Source of the DNA: Ciceribacter lividus
Lineage (GTDB): Bacteria; Pseudomonadota; Alphaproteobacteria; Rhizobiales; Rhizobiaceae
Length of the DNA: 64,000 nucleotides
Assembly: GCF_003337715.1 (NCBI RefSeq)
Contig: NZ_QPIX01000007.1
Coordinates: 62,001 to 126,000 of the forward strand
Reading direction: 5' to 3'
Shown here: piece after piece, positions 9,102 to 17,166 of the stretch
Position numbering within the stretch: position 1 is the stretch's first letter
Layout of the letters: each line of letters starts with the position of its first letter
Position numbers and translations under genes: made by a program
Notes under the pieces: generated by a model
Database searches by the model: none
The model's input: the letters and a program-made list of their open reading frames with translations, nothing else
What the model was told of the DNA's origin: nothing

Positions 9102-9199
9102 CTTCGTGAGTTCATAAAGGCACGTTTTTGCCACTTTTGACCCCGCCTTAGCGTTCCCACGCAAATTCCAGCTACAACGAACGACTAGGGAAATCGAAC

Positions 9200-9562
9200 T
9201 TGAAGAATATCCGGCGCTCTATTGCCACCATTGCAGCTATAGCTGCATTCGGTGCTTTCGCCCCTGCGCAGGCTTCTGCAAACTCGTCCTGCGGTGGCGC
9301 TTCCTGGTATGCCCTTCACTCGCGCACTGCTTCCGGTGAGCGAATGAATCCTTCCCTCCTTACGGCGGCTCACAAGTCGTTCCGCTTCGGCACCAAACTC
9401 AAGGTGACCAACGCGAGAAACGGTCGGAGCGTCGTGGTGCGGATCAACGACCGCGGACCCTTCGTCCGGGGTCGCGTGCTGGACCTTTCCAAGGCAGCCG
9501 CACAGAACATCGGCATGGTTCAGAGCGGCCACGCCAAGGTTTGCTATGAGGTCATCGGCTGA
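9200..9562 (+). CDS. RlpA-like exported protein (double-psi beta-barrel)
   Basis: From a TTG start behind AGGGAAATC, the 120-residue protein has a signal peptide ([19 protein letters not shown], cleavage near QASA). It then has an RlpA/DPBB core. The signs are [20 protein letters not shown] (the GxASxYG...TASGE motif), [16 protein letters not shown] and [20 protein letters not shown]. Rare lipoprotein A proteins act on septal or polar peptidoglycan, and some are lytic transglycosylases. This short form has no SPOR domain and no lipobox, so it is likely periplasmic. It stands alone behind a long regulatory region. Confidence 0.88.
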   Translation: MKNIRRSIATIAAIAAFGAFAPAQASANSSCGGASWYALHSRTASGERMNPSLLTAAHKSFRFGTKLKVTNARNGRSVVVRINDRGPFVRGRVLDLSKAAAQNIGMVQSGHAKVCYEVIG

Positions 9563-9670
9563 CGAGAGGCTACCCAAAAGGGGCTCCGTTCCGTTCTTCG
9601 TAAGGCGCGGGTGCTTGCCCTCGGCGTCGTTCGCCGCTACCACGCAGTCTTCTGTTGCAGGAGACATGAC

Positions 9671-10960
9671 ATGCGTTTGGGCGGCCGCCTTGCCGGCGCG
9701 ATCGAAATTCTGGACGATATCGAGACCCGTCGCCGACCGGTCGCGGACGCGCTGAAGGACTGGGGACTGTCCCATCGCTTTGCTGGTTCGGGTGACCGCG
9801 CGGCGATCGGCAACATCGTCTACGACGCGCTGCGCATGAGGCTCTCTCATGCCTGGCTGATGGATGACGAGAGCGCGGCAGCGATCGGCTATGCGGTGCT
9901 CCTGCGCCAATGGGGCTTTACGCCGGAGAGCCTGACAAACGAACTGGACGGAGACAGCTTCGCTCCGGCAGCGCTCGGCCCGGCACAGCTTGCTGCGTTC
10001 GCCTCACGTCGGATCGAGGATGCCCCGCTGCATGTGCAGGCCGACATCCCCGAATGGATCCAGCCGTCTTTCGAAACCGTATTCGGAGAAGACTGGCTCG
10101 TGGAAGCCAAGGCGCTCACCAAACGTCCCACGCTCGACTTGCGCGCCAACACGCTCAAGGCCTCGCGCGACAAGGTACTGAAGGCGCTCGATCGCGTCGG
10201 CGCCCAGGCTGCCCAGATCGCCCGCAACGGCATCCGCATTCCCGCCGGCGAAGGCCCCTCGCGGCTCCCCAACGTGACGGCCGAGCTTTCCTTCCAGAAG
10301 GGCTGGTTTGAAGTCCAGGACGAGGGATCACAGATCGTCGCCGATCTCGTCGATCCTCGTGAAGGCGATCAGGTTCTCGATTTCTGCGCCGGCGGCGGCG
10401 GCAAGACGCTCGCCATGGCGGCGGCCATGCACAACAAGGGTCAGGTCCACGCCTATGACGCCGACCGCAAGCGGCTCGCCCCGATCATCGAACGCCTCAA
10501 ACGCGCCGGCACGCACAATGTCCAGGTCCACGACGCTGTTTCCGCGATAGCCCCCCTGACCGGTCGCTTTGACCGCGTGCTGGTGGATGCCCCCTGTACC
10601 GGAACCGGCACCTGGCGGCGGCGTCCGGATACCAAGTGGCGGCTGACGCCGCGCAATCTGCAGGAACGCGTCGAACAGCAGCGGGAAGCGCTTGCCGAAG
10701 CCGCGGTCTACGTGAAGCCGGGTGGCGAGCTCCTTTATGTGACCTGTTCGCTGCTCCCGGAAGAAAACGACGACCAGGTCCGTGGCTTCTGCGAGAGCCA
10801 TGCGGATTTCGAGATAGCTTCGGGTTTCGACGTCTGGAACCGGCTTTTTGCTTCGTCGAACGCGCGTCCGCGCAGCCGTGACGGCCTGACGCTGACACTC
10901 AGCCCCGCCGCCACCGATACGGACGGCTTCTTCTTCTGTCGCATGCGCCGCCGCAGCTAA
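9671..10960 (+). CDS. RsmB/NOP-family rRNA cytosine-C5 methyltransferase
   Basis: The 429-residue protein methylates cytosine in RNA, probably 16S rRNA, using SAM. The methyltransferase core has the SAM loop VLDFCAGGGGKTLAMA (residues 236-251). It also has the two NOP cysteines, in DAPCTGTGTWRRRPD (Cys309) and YVTCSLLPEEND (Cys359). The N-terminal third is the NusB-like helical region. I chose the ATG behind GGAGACATG because the protein then starts MRLGGRLAGAIEIL, as in relatives; an upstream in-frame start lacks a ribosome site. The exact target base is not inferable. Confidence 0.88.
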   Translation: MRLGGRLAGAIEILDDIETRRRPVADALKDWGLSHRFAGSGDRAAIGNIVYDALRMRLSHAWLMDDESAAAIGYAVLLRQWGFTPESLTNELDGDSFAPAALGPAQLAAFASRRIEDAPLHVQADIPEWIQPSFETVFGEDWLVEAKALTKRPTLDLRANTLKASRDKVLKALDRVGAQAAQIARNGIRIPAGEGPSRLPNVTAELSFQKGWFEVQDEGSQIVADLVDPREGDQVLDFCAGGGGKTLAMAAAMHNKGQVHAYDADRKRLAPIIERLKRAGTHNVQVHDAVSAIAPLTGRFDRVLVDAPCTGTGTWRRRPDTKWRLTPRNLQERVEQQREALAEAAVYVKPGGELLYVTCSLLPEENDDQVRGFCESHADFEIASGFDVWNRLFASSNARPRSRDGLTLTLSPAATDTDGFFFCRMRRRS

Positions 10961-11003
10961 CCGCGGCGCGTCGATACGCGCCCGGACCTCCAGCGAAGCG
11001 ACG

Positions 11004-11018
11004 GAAATTTATTCTAGA
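11004..11018. promoter_or_regulatory. Degenerate ICE-like (Irr) element upstream of the imelysin operon
   Basis: Read on the minus strand, TCTAGAATAAATTTC matches the perfect ICE dyad in front of mbfA (53176-53190) at 11 of 15 positions, including the TAGAATAA core. It lies 84 bp before the first imelysin gene, within an AT-rich stretch. The right half is poorly conserved, so this is a weak call. Confidence 0.3.
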
Positions 11019-11101
11019 CTATTTGACACCAGTTTATTTTTACTCCAAGACGTTCGGGTCCATTTCACTCATAGGCGCCCAATCCGCCTCAGGAGATATT
11101 C

Positions 11102-12382
11102 ATGACCCGGAAATCCATTTTTGGTGCCACCATCGCATTGATGGTCGCGTCGACGGCCATGATTGCCGCACCCGCCCTTGCCGCACCCGACGCGGTGCAG
11201 GTGCTGAAACACTACGCCGTCCTCGCGCAGGCGAAGTATGAGGACTCACTGTCCACGGCCAAAGTCCTCGACGCAGCAATCGACGCTTTGATCGACAACC
11301 CTGGCGAGGAAACGCTGAAGGCAGCGCGCGCAGCCTGGATCAAGGCCCGCGTCCCCTACCAGCAGTCGGAAGTCTATCGCTTCGGCAATCCGATTGTCGA
11401 CGCCTGGGAAGGCAAGGTGAATGCCTGGCCGCTTGACGAGGGCCTCATCGACTATGTCGACGCGGCCTACGGCACGGAGAGCGACGAAAACGCGCTCTAT
11501 GTAGCCAACGTCATTGCCAATCCGCAGATCAAGATTGGCGGCAAGGAGGTCGATGCCTCGGAGATCACGCCTGAGTTCCTCGCTGAAACACTGCACGAGG
11601 CCGGCGAGATCGAGGCAAATGTGGCCACCGGCTACCACGCGATCGAGTTCCTCCTCTGGGGGCAGGATCTCAACGGCACCGGCCCTGGCGCCGGCAACCG
11701 GCCCTATACCGACTACGACGCCAAGAACTGCACCAACGGTCATTGCGACCGTCGGGCCGCCTACCTCAAGGCGGCGTCGACCCTGCTCGTGTCAGACCTG
11801 CAGGACATGGTCGCCGCATGGCAGCCAGATGGTGAAGCCACGAAGGCGGTCGAGGCCGACCCAAAGGCGGGGATTACCGCTATCCTCACCGGCATGGGTT
11901 CGCTTTCCTATGGCGAGCTCGCCGGCGAGCGCATGAAGCTCGGCGTGCTGCTGCATGACCCCGAAGAGGAGCATGATTGCTTCTCCGACAACACCCACAA
12001 CTCGCATCTGAACGACGCGATCGGCATCGCATCCGCCTATACCGGCGAATACGCCCGCGTCGACGGCACCAAGATGACCGGCCCGTCGCTTTCCGAACTG
12101 GTTGCCGCCAGGGACCCGGCACTCGATGCCGAAATGAAGGCAAAGCTCGAGAAGACACTCGCGGCCATGAATGCAATGGCCAAACGCGCCGAGACGGTAG
12201 AGGTCTACGATCAGATGATCAGCGAAGGCAATGCAGAAGGCAATGCCACCGTGCAGGCCGCCATCGACGGCTTGATCGACCAGACCAAAACCATCGAGCG
12301 CGTCATTGCTTCGCTGGATCTCGGCGCGATCGAGCTCGAAGGCTCCGACAGCCTCGACAATCCCGAAGCCGTGTTCCAATGA
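11102..12382 (+). CDS. Imelysin / IrpA-like (M75) periplasmic iron-regulated protein
   Basis: The 426-residue exported protein has a signal peptide ending near ALAAPD. It is a two-bundle imelysin fold with the conserved GxHxxE metal motif at residues 177-182 (GYHAIE), followed by FLLWGQDLNG as in IrpA/ICMP proteins. IrpA homologues are induced by iron limitation in cyanobacteria, and some imelysins bind iron or haem; the peptidase label M75 is historical. It has a good ribosome site (AGGAGATATTC). It heads a cluster with a di-haem protein, a second imelysin, a DUF1513 protein and tspO, which points to periplasmic iron or haem handling. Confidence 0.9.
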   Translation: MTRKSIFGATIALMVASTAMIAAPALAAPDAVQVLKHYAVLAQAKYEDSLSTAKVLDAAIDALIDNPGEETLKAARAAWIKARVPYQQSEVYRFGNPIVDAWEGKVNAWPLDEGLIDYVDAAYGTESDENALYVANVIANPQIKIGGKEVDASEITPEFLAETLHEAGEIEANVATGYHAIEFLLWGQDLNGTGPGAGNRPYTDYDAKNCTNGHCDRRAAYLKAASTLLVSDLQDMVAAWQPDGEATKAVEADPKAGITAILTGMGSLSYGELAGERMKLGVLLHDPEEEHDCFSDNTHNSHLNDAIGIASAYTGEYARVDGTKMTGPSLSELVAARDPALDAEMKAKLEKTLAAMNAMAKRAETVEVYDQMISEGNAEGNATVQAAIDGLIDQTKTIERVIASLDLGAIELEGSDSLDNPEAVFQ

Positions 12383-12390
12383 GACGAAGG

Positions 12391-12417
12391 CGGGCTGCCG
12401 GACTTTCCGGCAGCCCG
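12391..12417. other. Strong intergenic hairpin inside the imelysin operon
   Basis: Arms CGGGCTGCCGGA and TCCGGCAGCCCG are exactly complementary (12 bp) around a 3-nt loop. There is no T-run. The hairpin fills the 37-bp gap between the first imelysin stop and the start of the di-haem gene, where no good ribosome site is visible. It could stabilise the upstream message or limit downstream translation. Confidence 0.7.
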
Positions 12418-12419
12418 AC

Positions 12420-13964
12420 ATGCATATGCAAGCAACCTGCGTCTTCTCGCTCCGATCCCGGCACCGGTTGGCTTTTCTCGCCGCCGCCTCACTGCTGTTT
12501 GCGCCGCCCGCCGGTGCTGCGGAAGTGAAGCGCAACGATCTTTCGGCGGAGGACATCACCCGCGTCGAGCATATTACGCGGCCGACCACCGACTTCTCCA
12601 AGCCGGAACGATATGAAGCAATGCCGGGTGGCGCGGCAACGTCGCGAAATCCCGTCAATCCCGATGCGTTCTCCCACGCCTCCGCCAACCTCGCCTTTTC
12701 GGAAGAAGAGAACTTCAAGCTCGGCAATGCGTTGTTTCGAAAGCTCTGGGTCTCTTCCCCCTCCTCCACCCAGGCGTCCGACGGGCTCGGCCCGCTGTTC
12801 AACGCGCGCGCCTGCCAGAACTGCCACCTGAAGGACGGGCGCGGCAGGCCACCGGAAGGCAATGCCGACGCGACATCGATGTTCCTGAGGCTTGCCCGCC
12901 CAGCCCGCACGAGCGAGGAGCGGCAGGCTGTCACCGATCTCAAGGTGGTCAACTTTCCCGATGCTACCTACGGCGCCCAGCTTCAGGACATGGCCGTGCC
13001 CGGCGTCGCCGCGGAGGGCCGGGTGGTCATCACCTACACCGAGGAGCCGGTAACGCTGGCAGGCGGTGAGATCATCACGCTGCGCAAGCCGCAATACAGC
13101 GTCGCGGACCTCAACTACGGGCCGCTCGGCATCGACACAACGCTCTCACCGCGCATCGCCAATCCGATGATCGGCATGGGTCTCATAGAAGCGATCGCCG
13201 CCGCCGACATTTTGGCGAAGGCCGACCCGGATGACCGCGACGGTGACGGCATCTCCGGTCGCGCGGCGCGCGCGCGCGACCATCGCACCGGCGAGCTGAA
13301 ACTCGGACGCTTCGGCTGGAAGGCGCAGAACGCCTCGGTTCGCGACCAGAGCTCCAGTGCCTTCGCCGGCGACCTCGGCATCTCCACGCCGGACACCCCG
13401 CGCCATTGGGGTGACTGCACCGAGGCACAGGAGGAGTGCCGCTCCATGCAGAACGGCGTACAGACACGGCTTGGCAATACCGAAGCGCCCGATCCGGTGC
13501 TCGATCTCGTCACGTTCTATTCGGAAAATCTCGCCGTTCCCGCACGCCGTGACGTCGACGCCCCGGAGGTGCTGAAGGGCAAGTCTCTGTTTTATGGCGC
13601 CGGCTGCATCGCCTGTCACACGCCGAAATACGTGACACGGCGCAACGCTGCCAACAAGGCCCAAGCCTTCCAGTTGATCTGGCCCTACTCGGACTTCCTG
13701 CTGCATGACATGGGCGAAGGACTTGCCGACGGCCAGCAGGTGGGAGATGCCACAGGTCGGGAGTGGCGCACTCCTCCGTTATGGGGCATCGGGTTGACCG
13801 ACGAGGTCAACGGGCACACCTTCTTCCTTCATGATGGTCGCGCACGTAACCTCACCGAGGCGATCCTCTGGCATGGCGGAGAGGCCGAAAGCGCGCGCAA
13901 CGCATTCGCATCAATGACGCCCGAAGCACGTCAACACCTGATCAGATTTCTGGAGTCGCTGTGA
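12420..13964 (+). CDS. Di-haem c-type cytochrome, DUF1111 ('thiol oxidoreductase-like') family
   Basis: The 514-residue exported protein has a signal peptide (RSRHRLAFLAAASLLFAPPAG). It has two CxxCH haem c attachment sites, CQNCH at residues 132-136 and CIACH at 396-400. Between them lies an Asp-rich loop, DPDDRDGDG, that resembles a calcium site. DUF1111 proteins are related to di-haem peroxidases and are repeatedly found beside imelysins. A periplasmic redox role, such as oxidising or reducing iron for the imelysins, is inference. Start uncertain: ATG at the given position or 6 bp downstream; neither has a clear ribosome site. It overlaps the next gene by 4 bp. Confidence 0.88.
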   Translation: MHMQATCVFSLRSRHRLAFLAAASLLFAPPAGAAEVKRNDLSAEDITRVEHITRPTTDFSKPERYEAMPGGAATSRNPVNPDAFSHASANLAFSEEENFKLGNALFRKLWVSSPSSTQASDGLGPLFNARACQNCHLKDGRGRPPEGNADATSMFLRLARPARTSEERQAVTDLKVVNFPDATYGAQLQDMAVPGVAAEGRVVITYTEEPVTLAGGEIITLRKPQYSVADLNYGPLGIDTTLSPRIANPMIGMGLIEAIAAADILAKADPDDRDGDGISGRAARARDHRTGELKLGRFGWKAQNASVRDQSSSAFAGDLGISTPDTPRHWGDCTEAQEECRSMQNGVQTRLGNTEAPDPVLDLVTFYSENLAVPARRDVDAPEVLKGKSLFYGAGCIACHTPKYVTRRNAANKAQAFQLIWPYSDFLLHDMGEGLADGQQVGDATGREWRTPPLWGIGLTDEVNGHTFFLHDGRARNLTEAILWHGGEAESARNAFASMTPEARQHLIRFLESL

Positions 13965-15061
13965 TCAAATTCCTGTTCCGCTCGATTGCCGCCCTCTTCG
14001 CCCTGAGCCTTCCGGTGACCGCGCAGGAGACGTCCATACCGACACTCCAGGCGGACGCGATACCCTCCGTGCTCGAAAAGGCGGTCGATCGTTTCATCCG
14101 CCCGGGATACCGGGACTTTCGGGACAGGGCTGGAGACTTCGAAGAGGCGATGCAGGTGCTCTGCACCGCTCCGTCGCAGGAGCGATTGGACGCCGCCCGA
14201 GGCGCCTTCGGCAAGAGCGTCGAGGCCTGGTCGAAAATCGAGATCGTCCGTGTCGGGCCGGCGATCGAGGCCAACCGCTTCGAGCGCATTCTATTCTATC
14301 CCGATCGCAAGGGCACCGGCCTCAAGCAGGTGCAGGCAGTGCTTGCCAAGCCGGATGAGCGCGCGACCAGAGTCGAAACACTTAGGGAGAAGAGCGTCGC
14401 CATGCAGGGCCTCGGGGCAGCGGAATTCGTGCTCTACGGCACCGGTTCCGAACTCCTTTTGCAGGAGGCGAACGGCTTTCGTTGCCGCTACGGAGCGGCG
14501 ATCGCCGGAAATCTCGCGCATCTCGGCAGCGAGCTTGCCCAGGAATGGGACGAGCCGACCGGCATTCAGAATGCCTGGAAACATCCGGGCGCCGACAATC
14601 CGTACTTCCGGGACGACCGCGAGGCGGTGACCACCCTTCTCGGCATCCTCGTCCACGGTGCCGAGGCCGTGCGCGACCAGCGCATCGAGACATTCTACAA
14701 GGGAGAGGATGCCAGGACGTCGCCTCGGCAGGCGATCTTCTGGCGCTCCGGCCTCACCTTCGCGTCCATCCGCGGCAATTTCGAAGGCATCAGCGCGTTG
14801 ATCGACCAGTCGGACATGGACAAACTCCTCGATCCCGATTCCCGTTCGATCGTCAACTCCATTGATTTCGTGCTCAAATCGCTGAGTCGCGCTGCCGGAG
14901 CCGTCGATGCCGATGTCGAGGTGTCCGTCACATCACCGGAACAGCGCTCCAAACTCGATTTCCTGCTGCTGAACAGCAAAGACCTGATCCTGCGGCTCAA
15001 CGACGATTTTGGCGGCGCACTCGGTCTCGGCGCAGGCTTCTCCTTCTCGGACGGAGACTGA
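13961..15061 (+). CDS. Second imelysin-family protein, lacking the GxHxxE histidine
   Basis: This 366-residue exported protein (signal peptide KFLFRSIAALFALSLPVTA) starts at GTG overlapping the upstream stop (GTGA). It is an imelysin by its helical-bundle pattern: the AFGKSVEAWSKIEIVRVGP block, then QGLGAAEFVLYG. At the place of the metal motif it reads GLGAAE (residues 150-155), so the histidine present in the first imelysin is glycine here. Its role is probably complementary to, not redundant with, the first one. It is followed after 2 bp by the DUF1513 gene. Confidence 0.85.
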   Translation: MIKFLFRSIAALFALSLPVTAQETSIPTLQADAIPSVLEKAVDRFIRPGYRDFRDRAGDFEEAMQVLCTAPSQERLDAARGAFGKSVEAWSKIEIVRVGPAIEANRFERILFYPDRKGTGLKQVQAVLAKPDERATRVETLREKSVAMQGLGAAEFVLYGTGSELLLQEANGFRCRYGAAIAGNLAHLGSELAQEWDEPTGIQNAWKHPGADNPYFRDDREAVTTLLGILVHGAEAVRDQRIETFYKGEDARTSPRQAIFWRSGLTFASIRGNFEGISALIDQSDMDKLLDPDSRSIVNSIDFVLKSLSRAAGAVDADVEVSVTSPEQRSKLDFLLLNSKDLILRLNDDFGGALGLGAGFSFSDGD

Positions 15062-15063
15062 TC

Positions 15064-16152
15064 GTGCGGAAAAGTGCGCTCATCGACCGTCGCAGCTTCG
15101 TCAAGGCTGCAGGAGCTGCGTTCCTGGCAGGACTGTCCTCCAGGGCAGCCCTCGCGCTCGATCGCACCGACGCCGTCTTCGCGTCGGGTTTCCGCGCGCC
15201 CGACAGTACATACTGTCTGGCTCTCCTGAGCGAGAAAGGCGAGATCATCACGCAGATGGATCTTCCCGGACGCGTGCATGGACTGACCTCTTGCGCGGCA
15301 TCCGGCAGGGTGGTCGCCTTCGCGAGACGGCCCGGCACCTTCGCGATGGCCGTCGATCCGAAGACGGACATGGAGCCGACTGTCTTCGCTTGTGGGGATA
15401 ACCGGCACTTTTTCGGCCATGGCGGTTTCTCGCCGGACGGGCGCGTCCTCTATGCCTGCGAGAACGACTTCGACAACAATCGCGGCGTCATCGGCGTTTA
15501 TGACGCGACGAACGGCTTTTCCCGTCTCGGCGAAGTTCCGGCCCATGGCGTCGGAACACACGATATGACGGTGAGTGGCGACGGTCGACTGCTCATCATC
15601 GCCAATGGCGGCATCGAGACCCACCCCGATTTCGGACGAACGAAGCTCAATCTCGATCATATGTTGCCGAGCCTCGTCATCAGCGACGCGAGAACCGGGG
15701 CGCTCGTCGAAAAGCACGTATTGCCGGAGAACCTTCGCCAACTTTCGACCCGCCATCTTGCGCTCGCGGACAACGGCCGCATCTGGTTTGCCTGCCAATA
15801 CGAAGGCCCGCGCAACGACCTTCCACCGCTCGTAGGCTATTTCGGCCACGGCGAGGAACTTCGATTCGTCGATCTGCCGGAGGAGACGACAGAAGGGCTC
15901 GCAAATTACGTCGGCGCGATCGCGGTTAACCGTCGCGACAACGTCGTCGGCCTCACCTCACCAAAAGGCGGCGTCGCGGTGACGCTCGACGGCACCAAGG
16001 GCACGATCCTGCGACAGATGCGGATCGCCGACGCGGCGGGCATCGCGCCCGGCGCGGGCGGCTTTGCCGTATCGTCTTACAATGGGCATTTTGGGCGAAC
16101 ACAGAGCGCCGTCGCCTGGGACCAGCATATCGTCCGTCTCAGCACGCTTTGA
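15064..16152 (+). CDS. Tat-exported DUF1513 protein (predicted beta-propeller)
   Basis: The GTG start gives a 362-residue protein with a twin-arginine signal, RRSFVK at residues 9-14, followed by AAGAAFLAGLSSRAALA. The body has repeating blade-like strands with GHGGFSPDGRVLYACEND and DMTVSGDGRLLIIANGG, consistent with a seven-bladed propeller. DUF1513 genes are typical last partners of imelysin/DUF1111 clusters. Tat export suggests that it folds, perhaps around a cofactor, before secretion. The exact function is unknown. tspO follows 6 bp later. Confidence 0.85.
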   Translation: MRKSALIDRRSFVKAAGAAFLAGLSSRAALALDRTDAVFASGFRAPDSTYCLALLSEKGEIITQMDLPGRVHGLTSCAASGRVVAFARRPGTFAMAVDPKTDMEPTVFACGDNRHFFGHGGFSPDGRVLYACENDFDNNRGVIGVYDATNGFSRLGEVPAHGVGTHDMTVSGDGRLLIIANGGIETHPDFGRTKLNLDHMLPSLVISDARTGALVEKHVLPENLRQLSTRHLALADNGRIWFACQYEGPRNDLPPLVGYFGHGEELRFVDLPEETTEGLANYVGAIAVNRRDNVVGLTSPKGGVAVTLDGTKGTILRQMRIADAAGIAPGAGGFAVSSYNGHFGRTQSAVAWDQHIVRLSTL

Positions 16153-16158
16153 CCTTGG

Positions 16159-16641
16159 ATGAAGCCGATCGCGCCCTACATCTTCATCATGCGCTCGCTT
16201 CTGATCCATCTCGTCTTCATCGTCGTTACGCTCGGTTTCGGCCTGCTCTCCGGTCTCGCGAACCTTCCGGACGAGTGGTATCAGTCGCTCGACAAGCCGC
16301 CGTTCAATCCGCCCGCCTACGTCTTCGGTCCGGTCTGGACCACGCTTTACGTGCTGATCGCGATCGCCGGTGCCCGAATGTGGCTAAGAGCCCCCGCTTC
16401 CGCGGCAATGCAGCTCTGGTTCGGCCAGATGATATTCAACCTCTTGTGGTCCCCCTCCTTCTTCGGTCTGCAAAGCCCGGCTCTCGGCCTCGTCGTTATC
16501 CTGCCACTTCTCACCCTGATTCTCGCTTTCATCGCCAAGACCTGGGATGTCGACCGACCTTCGGGCCTGCTTTTCATACCGTATGCGGCCTGGGTCGGCT
16601 TTGCCTCGCTTCTCAATCTTTCGCTCTTCGTGCTCAACTGA
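16159..16641 (+). CDS. tspO: TspO/MBR family tetrapyrrole-binding membrane protein
   Basis: The 160-residue, five-helix membrane protein carries the family signature DEWYQSLDKPPFNPPAYVFGPVWTTLY, with later W/N-rich helix 3 and 4 segments (QLWFGQMIFNLLWSPSFF). Bacterial TspO proteins bind porphyrins and haem and regulate tetrapyrrole metabolism, oxidative stress or nutrient-stress responses. The ATG lies only 6 bp behind the DUF1513 gene, so it is probably translated from the iron-cluster transcript. An alternative ATG 30 bp downstream is possible. No strong ribosome site is visible for either. Confidence 0.92.
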   Translation: MKPIAPYIFIMRSLLIHLVFIVVTLGFGLLSGLANLPDEWYQSLDKPPFNPPAYVFGPVWTTLYVLIAIAGARMWLRAPASAAMQLWFGQMIFNLLWSPSFFGLQSPALGLVVILPLLTLILAFIAKTWDVDRPSGLLFIPYAAWVGFASLLNLSLFVLN

Positions 16642-16716
16642 TTTTCTCGTTGCCGGCGGCTTGCCTGCCTGTTGAGAGCGTGCCAATTTCGCGCCTCTCA
16701 AGGGGAATGGCGACAA

Positions 16717-17166
16717 ATGAGTGACATAGACAGCGAGGACGTGCACGAACGCATCCGGCAAAGCTTCGCGCGGCAAGGCGCGATGGAGACGCTCGGTGCC
16801 GAGCTCACCCGCATCTCGCAGGGAGTGGTCGAAATCGAGCTGCCGTTCGACATAAAACTCACGCAGCAACACGGCATCCTGCATGCGGGCGTCATCTCGG
16901 CCGCGCTTGACAGCGCCTGCAGCTATGCCGCCTACACCGTCATTGCCCCGGACGCCTCACTGCTCACGATAGAGTTCAAGGTCAACCTGATGTCGCCGGG
17001 ACGCGGCGACCGGTTCCTGTTCCGCGGCGAAATCACCAAGCCGGGCAGCACGATCATTGTTGCAGACGGTCGCGGTTACGCGGTCGGCGACGGCCCGGCC
17101 AAGCTGATCGCGTCCATGACCAGCACGCTGATGGTCGTGCGTGGACGGGAGGGGATCACCGGGTGA
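16717..17166 (+). CDS. PaaI-type hotdog thioesterase
   Basis: The 149-residue protein has the hotdog-fold PaaI/YbgC-like signature. It shows QQHGILHAGVISAALDSACSYAA (the HGG/HxG motif with catalytic acidic residue Asp after ALD) and TIEFKVNLMSPGRGD. Such enzymes hydrolyse acyl-CoA thioesters; the substrate cannot be told. Start: ATG preceded by AGGGG, 75 bp after tspO. The stop overlaps the GTG start of the next gene, indicating coupling. Confidence 0.88.
   Translation: MSDIDSEDVHERIRQSFARQGAMETLGAELTRISQGVVEIELPFDIKLTQQHGILHAGVISAALDSACSYAAYTVIAPDASLLTIEFKVNLMSPGRGDRFLFRGEITKPGSTIIVADGRGYAVGDGPAKLIASMTSTLMVVRGREGITG

Larger units (their letters stand above)
8839..9199. other. 361-bp non-coding promoter region upstream of the RlpA-like gene
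   Basis: I find no convincing coding frame here. The right two thirds are AT-richer than the surroundings and contain two perfect dyads, listed separately, plus runs of A and T. This looks like a regulated promoter for the following exported protein. No tRNA or riboswitch fold was recognised. Confidence 0.6.
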
